64,000 nucleotides of DNA from Adiantum capillus-veneris (taxonomy: Eukaryota > Streptophyta > Polypodiopsida > Polypodiales > Pteridaceae). Numbering within the stretch: the stretch's first letter is position 1; the number at the start of each line of letters is the position of its first letter. Made by a program: the position numbers and the translations under genes. Where the stretch lies: positions 53,217,905 through 53,281,904 of the forward strand of contig CM043962.1 of assembly GCA_014529385.2 (NCBI GenBank). Direction: 5' to 3'. Shown piece by piece: positions 21,951-34,262 of this stretch. The notes below the pieces were generated by a model. The model made no database searches, had not been told where the DNA came from, and saw only the letters and a list, made by a program, of their open reading frames with translations.

Positions 21951-24900
21951 ATGTATTTAAGGTCAGGAGCCTTTTTTAAGTCAGGAGCTAAAAGTGTCAA
22001 AAGTCAAGTAAGCACCACGTCCACCGAAGAGAGTGTAACTCAGACAAGACTAGACCCATTATCACCGATCATTGAAGAGGGTAGTGATACTGAAACTTCG
22101 TCGGACAAGTTCTTCATGATGAGGAGTCAACAGCAAGGAGGTTTCTACGGTGAAGGACCAATGCCAGGGGAAAGCACCTCCCAAACTCCTTTAAACGATA
22201 CCAAGTTCACTATAATCTTCTTAGAAGGAATAAAATCGAGGGGAGACATAGTTTATTCTGACTATCGAGGACGCAAGTGTATTTGTATTGAAGAAAGACC
22301 GGCTCAGAGACTGGAGATAATTCGAGTCTATGATGATGGAGACAGATTCCGAGACGAAAAGAGGAACCACTATCTGATAGTTAGTACCCTGAGGATTACA
22401 ACAGATATGGAGATAACGTGGCAAAAGTGAAAATGGTTTCAGAAACCCAAGAACTGCCTCCTAAGATTGATCGACCTGGAGCGCTTTTCATGTATGATAA
22501 GAAAACAACCAGGGTCTCAATCTATAATGAGAATGTGGGGATTTACAAGCATGAGAGCGATGGAATAGTCTCTTACTTTTGATGCAAGGAACCCTACCCA
22601 AACGAATTAAGCAAAGACAAGGTTATTTACTTATTCTCTTATGAAACTGCTATGGGGAAGGATATTGTTTTTGTTGATAGGTACGGGCGAGAATATAAAC
22701 GTGTTCTCCCAGAGGAGGTAGAAAAGGCAACAGTTCCAAGAGCATCAACATATGCCCCCGACGAAGTGCCAAGAGCCACCTACACCCCTAACAAGTCGAC
22801 AAATCCCTTTTCAAAAGAGTATGACGCGACCTCACATTCTACCCGACAACCGACGTTCAACTACTAGGACCAACCAGCTACTCAGCCATCATTGTAGGCA
22901 TGGCTTCGACAAAGTGCTACATTAGAACAAGACCGAAACCGAAGAGGGTTATCAAACCGCACAAGGGCTAAGGGATTTACAAGAACCACCACTCTGTGCA
23001 CAGTATCAAGGAGAGAGTAATCCAAAGACTCAAGGGTCAACAGAGCCTGGAAGACCACCCCTAGAACGAGTTCGGAGAGATGAACCATCTCTTGCAAGAA
23101 CTGTTAGAAATTATGGATTAGGAGCACCACTTGGAGAGGAACCTGGCCACTACAGAAGATCAGAGGAGGTATATCGACTAGGACGTGGAGATCCAATGAT
23201 GAGATTTGTAGACCATCGTAGAATTAGACCTTCTCAAGTGCAAAAATGGGTAAACAAGAAATACACGGGAAACAGGGATCCGAGAGATCATGTAGCAGCC
23301 TTTGTGCGTGTAATTAGAGCTGAAGAGGTGTTAGACTTCCCTACCCAATTTGTAGGGTTTGGATTAACCTTAGAGGATGATGCTGCTACTTGGTTTGACT
23401 CTGTGGAGCAAAGGGACTTTGAGTCTATGGAAGAAGTGTTTGACGAGTTTATCGAGGAATTCTCACAAAGAGGAATAGCTCATAATACAGTCTCACAAAT
23501 CCATAAATTCAAACAGAAAGATGGAGAATCTGTGCGAAAGGTAGCCCTACGACAAAAAAGATATGTTAAGTTTTTTCCTGTGGAAGAACTGCCAACTCAG
23601 TCCAGACTTATGCTTATATTTATCCAAGGACTAAGGAATGCAGATCTCCAGAAGGACTTACATATGAAGAGGATCACAACGTTGAATGAGTTAACCAAGG
23701 AGGCTCTATACCTTGTGGAAAATTGTGCGGTCTACAAAGAGGGTGAGTTCAAGGATCTCGACGATGATTCCTCCTCGCAACAAAGTGGAAGCAAGTCTGC
23801 TAAGACAACACCGAAAGGAGAAGTAGCTGTAAGCCAAGAGCTGCTTGTAGAGGAAGTGCTAAAAAATATTAACTTGTATGCCAAACCACAAGCTAAACAG
23901 CCAAAATGGTGTGTGATTGAACAAAAATGGACAAACCATGGGATGGAGGAATGTTATTATAACAAGGGATATGTGAGAGAACGACCATATGCTCCGCAAG
24001 CTCAGGTGGTATCTCCTCACGTTCCACCGATGCCTAGATATCAAATAGGAAACCTACCAGGACTTGTAGGTGTAGAAAGACCACAAATAGTGTTGGGACA
24101 ACAACCATCCCTACCAGGTTTACGACCAGTCGGCATAAGATACACACCAACAGTAACCGAATCAGAAGAGAAGACTTTGGTGCCTATGCATGCATACTAC
24201 GAAGATCCCAATGGATATGCTGCAAATCCTTTCTATTATCCACCGGAAGAACCCTCCACACCAGAACCATGGAGCATGATAGGAAATACAGGACCACCAA
24301 CAGTTGCACAGGCAGCGGGAGAAGGAAGATATAGCTTGGATGAATGAACACTGTTGTTCATAGCCAACAGAGGCATGAGCGGGCAGAGGCATGCACACCA
24401 ACAAAGAGGAGCTCAAGGAGCACCTCAACAGCCTAAGGGACCATGCTACAAGTGTGGTGGAGACCATTGGCTGAGGGACTGTCCTCATGATGAAATCATT
24501 AGGGTCAACGCATATTGCACCGAGTGTGGAATTACTCACTTGATCCCTGATTGCCCTAAGAACCTAAGGAAAGGAGCAAAAACTACTTTGAATATGCTGA
24601 GAGCACTGCCTTCCAGTGGTGGGTTAGAAAACGAAACTTCGATTCTTGTTAAGGTCTTGACGAGATCCCAAACAAGGAAAAATGACCATCAGCCCAAGAG
24701 TAACTATGAAAATCAAGAGGAAATCAAGACTGACAAGTCTAGCGTCAGTCGTGATAATCCTTGGAAAGAACGAAGAGCGAAAATGAAAGCTAGATGTGAG
24801 CGAAAACAGAAATCTATAGAAGCTGAGCTAACAATGACTCGAGAGCAACTTAAACAGCAAAGAGAGTTTGACTGTCTAAAATCAACGGTGGGACTAAGAA

Positions 24901-25610
24901 GCACAAGCTCAGGAGGGTCTGTATTGGTAGATAAGGTCAATGAACCCTTAGATGAAATTTTGCAATCATATGAAGCAAGATTGAAGAAAAGACAGACTCT
25001 AGAGCAAAGGTGGATGACATATCCATATCCAGAGATAGAAAAACAGAGACTAGAGATGTGCAAGCAGTTGATTGAAACTGCACAAGCTTTACTAGAGCCT
25101 CCACCTATGGAAGTGAGAGATAGAATAATCAAACCACCAAACAATGAAACATCTATCAAAACTGAACAAAGGGTACCTGACAAGATAGAAAACATTAAAT
25201 CCTTGCCTGATGTAGAGGATACAAGAATCGTGCCTAATAGCACTGATGAATCACTAAAGGATTTTCCACCAGACATACCCATTGTGGACGAAAATTGGCC
25301 TAAAGAGCTATGGGAAATGGTGAGAAAAGCTCAAGAAAAATATGAGACAAAAACAGTCGAGTCATTGCCTTTCTCGGAGTTGAACTTGAATAAGCCTCCA
25401 TGGGATTTAGACGCTAAATCATTTCAAGGGGATAATGGTTCAGTTGCATCCGAAGATAGCATACCAACATCACTCATAACTTTGCCGCCATACATGGGAG
25501 ACTACGAGGCAAGGTCAGAAATTCGAAGGGCACCTTCTGAAAGAATAGGAGGGTCAAATCAATTGGACACTAAAATCTTGACAGACTTGTTGTCCACTGG
25601 TCAAGTGTAC
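21951..25610 (+). pseudogene. Gypsy-A gag
   Basis: Begins MYLRSG at 21951, matching MNLRSG of Gypsy-B. The frame shifts near 22385, stops at TGA near 22580, and is open again over 23196-24347. That stretch holds the retrotransposon gag domain (RRIRPSQVQKW through KEALYLVENCAVY). A single TGA at 24345-24347, where Gypsy-B has CGA, separates it from 24354-25640 in the same frame. This second part carries two zinc knuckles of unusual spacing, C-x2-C-x3-H-x4-C (CYKCGGDHWLRDC and CTECGITHLIPDC), then a long hydrophilic Glu/Lys-rich linker. A frameshift near 25605 leads into the protease. Non-functional. Confidence 0.9.
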
Positions 25611-26496
25611 AATCACATTGGCAGAATTGTTAAAAATTAGTCCAAGCATGTGGATGGAAGTGGGTAAATGTCTTGAAAAATTTGGTATAAGGACGCCTCT
25701 TAAGTTCTTCGAAACTGAGCTTAATGACACAGAACCGAAAAGAGTCAACACTAGACCAGTGCCTCTCAACAAGGTCGGAGAGTATTGTGAGGGTGAAGAC
25801 GGCAACACTACTCTACCAGTCGAGTATAACAACATAGAGACTAAGGCCATACTTGATAGCGGAGCTGGCATTGCCATTGCGACCAAATTGCTATGGGAAA
25901 AATGGGGAAAACCGGCAATACAAACAACTAGAATGAAATTGCAACTAGCGGATGGGCACATAGAAAGGCGTATAGGATTACTTGAGGCAATTGTGGTATC
26001 TTCATGTGGCATAGAGTACGAACATACATTTTCCATAGTAGATTTCGGCAAGAAGAACAATTATGAAATTATCCTTGGTATGCCGTTCATGAGACAACTC
26101 AAGATGGTGCAGGACTGGGGGTATGATTATTTGGATCTAAGACATGCTGAAATCACTACACATGTAAATATGAGGAATCATAGCTACCATGATGTCACGA
26201 GAACACCTGTGGAAGAATTCAACTCAGCCACCATTAGTGGATCAGAAGTCCCGACGTGGTTTTGTAAGAAAAAGGAGATATGGATGTGTGGAGCATCTCA
26301 ATGTAGTGAATTTGACCACAATGAAAGGACACTAGAGAGGTTCTTGGAAGACGATGCCTATATACGAGAAACCTTTCCTGAAGAGAAGCTCGAACACCTA
26401 GAATGGTCTCAAATTTTGGCTACATTGGATGTATGCGTCAATGAAGTCACTCCCACCAAATTTTGTGACGAGAATGGCTACGATATCGTACCATAA
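25611..26496 (+). pseudogene. Gypsy-A protease 1
   Basis: An open frame with a retropepsin-like domain. The AILDSGAG catalytic motif has D-S-G at 25855-25863 and is followed by ATKLLWEKWG and a flap/core region ending IILGMPFMRQL. The position before the RT is the normal one for Gypsy protease. After it comes a Trp/Cys-containing segment and then TAA at 26494-26496, where Gypsy-B reads Tyr. It would cleave the polyprotein if intact. Confidence 0.88.
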
Positions 26497-27534
26497 TACA
26501 TGTTGAGAAAAATTGTGGAGGAAGACGAGAACGAAGGAGACACCGAGAATACGAGGATCAATCAAATGGAAACGAAACTTAAGATTAAGATAGTGGGCTA
26601 TGTGGACATCCCCACTAAAGAAATCGAGCAGGATGGAGAATAATTTTATGATTCTTCTGATCAATGTGAAAACGAAGATAATGTGGATGACGAGAAGTCG
26701 GAAAATACGGAGGAAGATGACCATCAGGATCAAGACAATGACGTCTTCTACAACTTCCCGAACCAAAGTGTGAGACGCCAAAAAAGATACAAGAGTAGGC
26801 GACACCATAACAGTCTACCAACTAGGCTTAGACCTATGCCCGAGTTCAAGAGTAAGACACATTTCCTTATGAACATTCATGCTGTTGTTTGTGCTAAGGA
26901 TAAGGTGTCAAGAAGATTTTTCAAGGTTGCTAAAGAACCAGGTTTTAAGGCAAGACTGTTGACACTTAAGAAAACCAGCAAGGCAAAAAAAAGAGTTGCA
27001 ACAGAAAAATTGGATGTCTTTGGAGATCCAATTATAACGAAAGTTGAGCAGAAAAAGAGATACAATAATTTGAAACAAAAGCTAAAAAATGTATGGACAA
27101 CTGAAATGGAAAGTAGCGATGGATCGAACGCTAGTTATGGGAGCAAAAAGATAGATGTAGCTCCCCACTATTGTAAGTACACCATTCAGGAAAGAAAATT
27201 GGTGGTTTAGCAACCGATGAGAGAGCCTAAATCCAAGGAGTCCTATGATGGACCAGAGAATGCCAAGAAAATAGATCTAGTAGAGCCGGGAGAAAGTCCT
27301 CGACCTGCTTACATTGCCACGGATCTAAGCCAGGAAGAAGAGGACTTACTAATCAAAACACTTAAAGAATTTCGTGATGTATTTGCTTAATCATACAAAG
27401 ATCTGAAGGGGGTGGATCCTAACATTTGTGAACATTCAATCCCTCTGAAGTTTGATGCAAAGCCAAGAAAACAATGCCCATACACGTAGAATGAGACATT
27501 CGCCAAAAGGATCAAGGAAGAGATAGACAAACTT
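26497..27534 (+). pseudogene. Gypsy-A protease-RT linker
   Basis: A very acidic then basic linker (E/D-rich near 26690-26750, K/R-rich near 26950-27100). It matches the same region of Gypsy-B, for example HYCKYTIQERK and SYDGPENAKKIDL. Stops lie at 26641-26643, 27208-27210, 27388-27390 and 27487-27489. No catalytic motif is visible. Confidence 0.8.
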
Positions 27535-28740
27535 ATGGAGGCTGAATTTATTTATGAGATAGAGCACACAGACTGGGTGTCACCAATCGTGGTGGTACCT
27601 AAGAAAAACGGGAAATTACGAGTGTGTGTGAATCTCAAGAAGGTAAACGTAGCAACAATAAGGGACAACTATCCTCTTTCTATCAGGGAACACGTCCTGG
27701 AACGAGTAGCAGGCAAGCATGCCTATAGCTTTATGGACGGATTCTCTGGTTATAACCAATTGGGGGTCAAACTAGAAGATCAATACAAAATAGTGTTTGC
27801 AACAGAATGGGGCATATATGCGTTTAGGGTAATGCCATTTGGCTTGACCAATGCTCCAGCCACATTTTAGAGATTAATGACACATGCTTTTAAAGAATAC
27901 TTGTGAATATTCTTGGATATTTACATGGATGACTTGTGTGTCTATTCTCTATTGAGATAAGACCATATAGATCATCTTAGAAAGGTATTCGAAAAATGCA
28001 AAACGTATAGGATTTTCCTCAACCCAGAAAAATGTGTATTCATGGTACGGCAAGGTAAAATCCTAGGCCACATAGTATCGGCTAATGGAATTACCAGTGA
28101 TGAAGACAAGGTAAAGGTGATCATAGAATTGCCAAGACCAAAAACTGTACGAGAGGTACAATCATTTATGGGACATTGTGAATACTACCGACATTTTATC
28201 TACATGTACGCTGTAATGGCGAAACCCTTGTATAGTCTAATCACGATCTTCATATGGACCAACGAATGTGAGGAGTCATTTCAAAAACTAAAAGATGCAC
28301 TCGTATCTGCACCAATTCTAAAAGCACCAGATTGGTCAAAGATCTTCCATGTACATGTAGATGCCTCGGCATTTGCAATAGGCTGTATATTAGCACAACC
28401 AGGGGAGGGTAATACAGATTTTCCCATCAGTTATTCTAGTAGACAACTCAACAGTGCAGAGAAGAATTATACCACCACTGAAAGAGAAGGATTGGGTATG
28501 ATATATGCGGTAAAGAAATTTCATCATTATTTGCTTGCGAACAAATTCACATTTTTTGTGGATCTTCAGGAACTCTTGTAAACAAACCTTGTAACATGGG
28601 ACGAACTGTAAGATGGTTCATTGTATTGCTGGAGTTTGATTTTACGGTAGTAGTAAAGAAAGGAAAAACTCATCAAAGAGCAGACCACCTTTCTTGATTA
28701 TTACATGGCGAAAAGGCTACTGGTGTAGATGATGATCTCC
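27535..28740 (+). pseudogene. Gypsy-A reverse transcriptase and RNase H
   Basis: The RT begins with WVSPIVVVPKKNGKLR and has SFMDGFSGYNQ and MPFGLTNAP. The active site YMDD is at 27922-27933. In-frame stops lie at 27868-27870, 27904-27906 and 27958-27960. From 28042 the thumb region and an RNase H (HVDASAFAIGCILAQPG, TTEREGLGMIYAVKKF) are readable to 28581, after which the frame is broken. Sequence character is Ty3/Gypsy and the text is close to Gypsy-B. I could not place it in a named plant Gypsy clade with confidence. Confidence 0.92.
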
Positions 28741-28766
28741 CAAACGCATACCTGTTTGATATAGAG

Positions 28767-29784
28767 ATGGTACCAAAATGGTCAGAGCAAATTATTCCGT
28801 TGTTGAAATATGGAATGAATCTTGACGACAGACACACGGTGGAAGACGTTAGACAAGCACAAAATTACACAATGCTTGCGGGAAGAATGTACCATCATGG
28901 AAACGATGGGATTCTAAGGTTGTGTATAGGCCCAGAGGAGTACGACGCGTATCTAGAGGAGGCACATACACAAACAGGGGGATTCCATCGAGGAAATCAA
29001 ATGACCTACGAACGATTAAGAAGACTTGGAGTGTATTGGCCAGGAATGGCAGGCGATGTAGCTAATTACATCAAGAAATTCAACTTTTGCACATCCAATA
29101 CCACTGTGGATTATGCCACATTATACCAAGTGACAATAGCACCCGCATGGAGTCATGCTATTGTGGAATATTTGACTAATAAGGAGTTACCAGGAGACTA
29201 GTCTAAAGACAGACAAAAGGCTTTACAAATCGAAGCAAATAGGTATACCCTCATTAGTGACCAATTGTATAAAAGAGGAACTGATGACCAGTTGAGGTTA
29301 GTTCCTCATGAAAATGAATACTTTTCATTATTGGAACAAGCCCATGCAGGCATGGCAGGAGGTCATTTTTCAGTGGAGAGAACCGTAAAAATCATGATGG
29401 TTGCAGGAATATGGTGGCCGACCATGATTCAAGATGCAACAGAATTTGTGAAAAGGTGTGATGAATGTCAACGCACTAAGGTACCAATTAAAAGAGACGA
29501 AATGCCTTTAAGACCAATGATGAGTGCTCGAGAATTCGCTAAATGGGGATTGGACTTTGTTGGTCCTATTACTCCACCAGCTTATCGTTCACAATCACAA
29601 TACATCATAGTGGCCACGGATTACATGAACAAATGGGGGGAAGAAAAAGCCACAACGAAAGCAGACGCTAGAACCACGACACAATTCTTATATGAATATG
29701 TGTTTATACGTTATGGCCTTCCAATCGAGTTGGTGAGTGATAGAGGGACACACTTTGTAAATGAAGTTATCAAACATCTCTTAA
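28767..29784 (+). pseudogene. Gypsy-A integrase N-part with two H2C2 modules
   Basis: Two successive zinc-module regions are present. The first (28767-29201) has EEAH...GGFH, LGVYWPGM and a decayed Cys pair. The second (29265 onward) has EQAHAGMAGGHFS, AGIWWPTM and CDEC-x-RTK, which is canonical. Each has the spacing of the integrase H2C2 domain. A TAG at 29199-29201 separates them. The catalytic core follows, with the first Asp in LDFVGP (29553-29555) and the second in SDRGTHF (29739-29741). The core is cut at 29784 by a DNA transposon before the catalytic Glu. Confidence 0.88.
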
Positions 29785-31127
29785 CACTAGGTTGGTAATG
29801 GGACACTTTTATGTCCTGGGACACTTTTATGTCCTGTTAAGTGACCATTTTCCTTGAATTATGTCAAGAGTTTCAAAATGGATTTTGAGGTGCTATCTGT
29901 CTAGAAAGTTTTCTCATGAGCTGAAAAAAACTCGACATTTTTTTGGAATATTAATTCCATCTTTAACCTTGTCCTTGCACAACATTTCACAACCTAAACT
30001 GTGTGAAAAAACGGGTCCTGTTTTTGGCTTTTTTCAACTTTTTGCAGCTATACCACTCTAGAATTCATGTTTGTGAGGTCTATAATGCTAGAGAACTATC
30101 TTTAGTAGTCCTCAACATGTCCTGATGCTTCTAGGGAGAACTAAATGTTAAAGTTGTAAGTTATGACCAAATTACAAAAATTGTCAAATCCTGTTTTTTA
30201 GCCAATTTTAGCTCTTCTATGATTTTTTTGGTAACTTTCATGATATCCAAATGCAGTTTTGATTTTCTATCTCGCATATTGTAACATAAAGCTAATATTC
30301 CTTGAGTTTTGGGGCACCTAATATCCTATTTTGCATAGTAGACAACGATGGTTGATTTTTTCAATTATAGAAGAAAACGAAACATTCTAGTATATCAAGT
30401 ATACCTTTTTCAATATTGTTAGTTTCTTGTGACAACTACATGCATTTTGTTGGTAGTAACCATATCTAGTCATAAGGATAAAATTTGGCTAGATATTGAA
30501 TAGTTTCTATGGGATTCTACAACTCATAATGTTGAACCCAGTTTTTTCATGTTTGCTGTATTTAGCACTTCATCTTTGTCCCCAAGATTCCCCTTGGTAA
30601 CAGATGTAATATTATTTTGACATGCTCCATGGCTTCTTATGAACCTAAAGGACAATAGGGAACTAAGAAAACATGCATATATTATTTGTATTGAGCCTGG
30701 CTATAGAAACTTTGATGATAGGTTTGCAGAATGGTAAAAAATCAACTTTTTTGTTCCTATTTCTTTTGGCAAAACAAAAAATAGTGAGTGAGAAGCAATC
30801 ATATATTCTGATCACCAACCCATTGAAGTTAACTAGGGAATTTTTCTCAAGTCCTACAAAAATCCCTAATCTTATTTTTATGCAACAAAACGTAAGAAAT
30901 GACTGTTTTGATGAAAATGTACTGGTCCATCAACTTTGGAGGCTTGGTGTTACCAAAAGATAAGAAATTTTACAAGTTTCTTATTTTTTCCATGTGTAGT
31001 AGGCCTTGAACTATAACCTCATGAGAGGATTTTACAAAATGACTGGATCTACTATGGTTTTGGAGGTTTTTTTCAAAACCTTGAAAGGACACTTTTATGT
31101 CCTGTTAGGTTACCAAACTAGTGTTAA
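29781..31127. mobile_element. Non-autonomous DNA transposon with TTAA duplication
   Basis: Element 29785-31123 (1339 bp). The ends are inverted: CACTAGGTTGGTAA at the left and the complement of CACTAGTTTGGTAA at the right (13 of 14 match). Both flanks carry TTAA (29781-29784, 31124-31127). Removing the element and one TTAA restores the integrase frame and its similarity to Gypsy-B, which sets the boundaries. Just inside each end lies GGACACTTTTATGTCC, a small hairpin-forming motif, twice at the left and once at the right. No transposase is recognised; the longest frame (96 codons at 30673) has no known motif. CACTA-like ends with a TTAA target is an unusual combination. Confidence 0.85.
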
Positions 31128-31720
31128 ATGAGTTTATGGTAATTCATCGCAAATCTGCACATCCACAAGTCGATGGCCAAGCAGAAGCGACCAAGAAAAT
31201 ATTGTGCACAATGCTTACGAAACTGGTTAGTGAAACAAGAACGGACTGGGATCAAATGCTATATTCAGCATTGTGGGCTTATCGAGTTGCATATAAAACA
31301 ACACTCAATGCTACACCATTTAATATGGTATATGGGTTAAATGCAATATTGCCTATTGAATTTTTGATTCCCACACTAAGGGTAGCCAAACAGTTGGACT
31401 CGACGGGGCATGAGATTTCAGAACGGTTAGATGACCTTGAAAAATTAGATGAGTTACGACTGAATGCGGTAGCAGCCATTTATGCAAAAAAAAGACAACA
31501 GAAAGAGTTTTTTTGACAAACATGTAAAAAATAAGGACTTTAAAACGGGCGACTATGTCTTGGTATACACCCTTAAACAGCATGCCAAGAAGCTAAAGAA
31601 AAGAGGAATGGGGCCTTATTTGATCCAAGAAATATCGTCCAGCAGAGCAGTAAAACAGTCGACACTAGATGGAAAAGAAATGCCAAATTGGATTAGTGGA
31701 GTCGTTTGAAAAAGTATCAC
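31128..31720 (+). pseudogene. Gypsy-A integrase C-part
   Basis: Resumes after the DNA transposon with FMVIHRKSAHPQVDGQAEATKK, which contains the catalytic Glu at 31184-31186. It continues through the LWAYRVAYKTT, MVYGLNAILPIEF and YVLVYTLKQHAKKLKKRGMGPY blocks. A frameshift lies near 31500. The C-terminal part looks like the usual integrase SH3-like region (GDYVLV). No chromodomain is visible. Confidence 0.9.
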
Positions 31721-32440
31721 CTACCTTTAACTCCGGGAATGTTGTTTCGATAGCATTACGGCAAAGTAGACAGGAACAACAACGAATTCAGGACCAAGCA
31801 CAACAAGAAGCCAAGGAACGCATTGCTAAGCGAAAGTAGTTTCTAAGGACAATAAACATGGTCACACCAATGATGACTAAAGAATATCCTCTTTCAACAT
31901 TCCGAACAATTGAAGCGGATATACAAAGCGAAGAATTAGCAAAGACGTTAACAAACTCTATGGCTTAGGACGAAAGCACCATTGACAACTTGGAAAATAC
32001 GTGGTGTATTCCTTACATAAAAGCATATGCAGGCACAGAACAAGTTGAAATCTATGCATTGCTTGACACTGGGGCAAGTTGAGTGTCATCAGCTTTGAGC
32101 TCTTTCAGAAACTTGGACAAATGACGAAATTCCCAGAGACACATAGGTTGAAAGTAGCATTGGGTGATGAGGTGACCACATTGTCGTCTATTATGTTACC
32201 AATCAAAGTGCAGGGACACACGTACACTAACAAGTTCCATGTACTGCCACCAATTAGATCAGCAATGCCGTGTATCTTAGCAGTGTCATGGATGAAAGCT
32301 AACAGGGTATTCATTGATTTGGATACTAATGAGGCACTGTTCAGAAATGAAAACTTTTCAGAACCCTTCTTATCATATAATAAATATATATCAATGTGGA
32401 GACAGGAGTCCATACATCCGAAAAGCATTAACAAACAACA
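31721..32440 (+). pseudogene. Gypsy-A second protease-like domain, after the integrase
   Basis: After a Gln/Lys-rich linker, the text ALLDTGAS (D-T-G at 32065-32073) appears, followed across a one-base frameshift by VISFELFQKLG. The predicted flap and core then run through LKVALGDEV, PIKVQGHTY and a PCILAVSWM block, which matches the ILGxxWL end of retropepsins. About 110 residues are covered. It lies downstream of the integrase, where Gypsy elements do not normally carry a protease. Gypsy-B has the same arrangement. TGA at 32080-32082 in the first frame and the shift make it non-functional here. Confidence 0.8.
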
Positions 32441-32646
32441 AACAAAGTTTACATGTCAAGAAATATATTATCAAAAACCAACAATCATGTAGGGAACCAG
32501 TCAAGTTTGGGTATGATGTACAGATCTAGCCGATGCACAATTTCATCAAGGGCGGAAATATCAAGTTTGGCTCAAGCATGACGGCTTAATTCCTGTAAAC
32601 AAGTGGACAGAAGAACACACATACTCTGAGTTGCTGTAAACAAGTA
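32441..32646 (+). pseudogene. Gypsy-A basic segment with QVW motifs, truncated
   Basis: Short decayed frames contain SQVWV (near 32499) and KYQVWLKHD (near 32557). They resemble the repeated Q/H-x-W-x-x-K motif of the Gypsy-B segment at 50826-50029. The sequence is cut by Copia-3 at about 32647. Confidence 0.5.
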
Positions 32647-33582
32647 GCAGACTCTTCTTTAGCTGTAGAAGAATCACCAGAAGCTGAAACAACCAAACTT
32701 GACTCTTTCTTCTTTTCTTTAGCAATTCACTTTTTACACTCACTAAAGTAGTGACCAGGTTTCTTGCAGTAGTGACATTTACCTTTCTTCTTGGACTTGT
32801 CGGAATCACCTTTAGACTTCTCTGAAGACTGTCCTGCACCAGACTTGGAGTGATGAGCACTCTCTTTACCCTTGTTTTTGTTTTGTAAAACAAGAGCATG
32901 ATCCATACCATCCACCTGTAAAGACTTGCTCTTACGTGATTGATCCTCCTGCAATAGCAAAGCCACTAACTCTTCAAAACGAAGAGGCTCAGGATTAGCT
33001 CGCAAAGACAGAGTCAAAGAAGTCTGTAAAGTCAAATAAGATGGTGATAGTGAATTGAGTGTTTTGGAAACCAAGTCCTTCTCTGGAATCACTTCATCAA
33101 TGCTAAGCAATTGCTCTTTAAGATCCCTGATTTTTGTAAGATGTCGACGATATAGTCACCTTCGTCCATCTGTATTTTGTCAAGTTGTTTCTTCAAAAAC
33201 TCTATTCTGGTAGTGTTTCTTCCTCCAAACATAGCTTGCAGAGTGTTCCAAGCATCCTCAAAAGTTCTGCAAGATCTGATATGTGGTGTGATTGTCCTCT
33301 TTATGGTTAAGGCAATCACAACCATAGCTTGTGCATCTTTAGTATCCCATTTCTTTTGCTCTAGAGTGACTTGTGAGGGTCCTGCACCAACAGTTGCACC
33401 ACGACCAGGCGTGGCAGGTGCAATGCTACCTGGACGAACTTCATCTCCAGATACATAATTCCACAATCCTTTACCAACCAAAACATTTTTGGCCATAAAA
33501 GACCAAAGAGAATAGTTGGTACCATCCAATTTGTATTCGGATGTAAAGCACCAAAACTCTCTTTCTCCGTAGATTGAGCCAT
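32647..33582 (-). pseudogene. Copia-3 gag
   Basis: The start at 33582 (MAQSTEKE) is followed by a frameshift near 33540. The DGTNYSLWSFMAKNVL block, the region with RTFEDAWNTLQAMFGGRN and a second shift near 33145 come next. The last part (33110-32727) has the CCHC knuckle CHYCKKPGHYFSEC. At the position of the Copia-2 gag stop this copy has CAG. The coding sequence ends at the truncation. Confidence 0.9.
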
Positions 33583-33982
33583 ACTGTGGATGCACACAAG
33601 AGAGCAAAAGAACCTCCAAGAGATTCACAAATCTCCTCTCCAATGCAAGCAAAACTCTACACAAAATCTCAGCACAAATATAAGACAAGCTGCTTTCCAA
33701 AAGAACTGTTTACCTGAAGAAAATCTGTCAAAAAGCACACCCTCTTGATCTAAATGCCTCCGAAAAGTAACTTCTGCTATGCTGCTCAGAACAAAATTTT
33801 GAGGACTAGAACGGCTTCAAAAGGGGGGTAAAACTCTAGGTCACCTGGTGAGAATACTCTCGGAACGCCTAGGATGCTCCCACGAGCAAATTTTTTGAAA
33901 ACTGCCTGAAAAACTGCGATTGTGCGCGTGGACGTGAAAACGCAAGTAGAGGCTCTGCAAATCACCTTGCTCTGATACCAAT

Positions 33983-34262
33983 TGTTGAAGATGATGAAAC
34001 AGGAAACAGAAGGAAGATAGCAACTCAGAGAAGGAAGAAGATGGAGAAGAAGAAGACACAGAGCTTGCGTACGAGATCTCTGTAGTCTATCTCTCTGTAT
34101 TAGAAATAATAGAGTATTTACAAACACAGAGCTACAAAGCTTATATGAGACCCTAAGAGATAAGGTGTCCTTTCACACCAGATGTCCAGGGGGAAAAACC
34201 CAGTGGGAGAAAAGTGCCCCCGGTGAAGCGCGTATACACACTGACACTACTACATGTCTACA
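33983..34262 (-). repeat. Copia-3 5' LTR (280 bp)
   Basis: TGTTGAAGATG...CATGTCTACA on the plus strand, closely similar to the Copia-2 LTRs. The primer site complement GCTCTGATACCA (33969-33980) is two bases to its left. Confidence 0.94.

Larger units (their letters stand above)
32647..34262 (-). mobile_element. Copia-3: truncated Copia, same family as Copia-2
   Basis: It consists of the 5' LTR, primer site, gag and zinc-knuckle region only. The left boundary at about 32647 lies inside the segment that matches Copia-2 between zinc knuckle and protease, so pol and the 3' LTR are missing. Sequence is very close to Copia-2, whose LTRs also have the same termini. No target duplication can be checked because one end is lost. 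Confidence 0.9.

Noticed and set aside
30673-30963. 96-codon frame inside the DNA transposon as a transposase
   Set aside because: No DDE-like or other transposase motif; too short.
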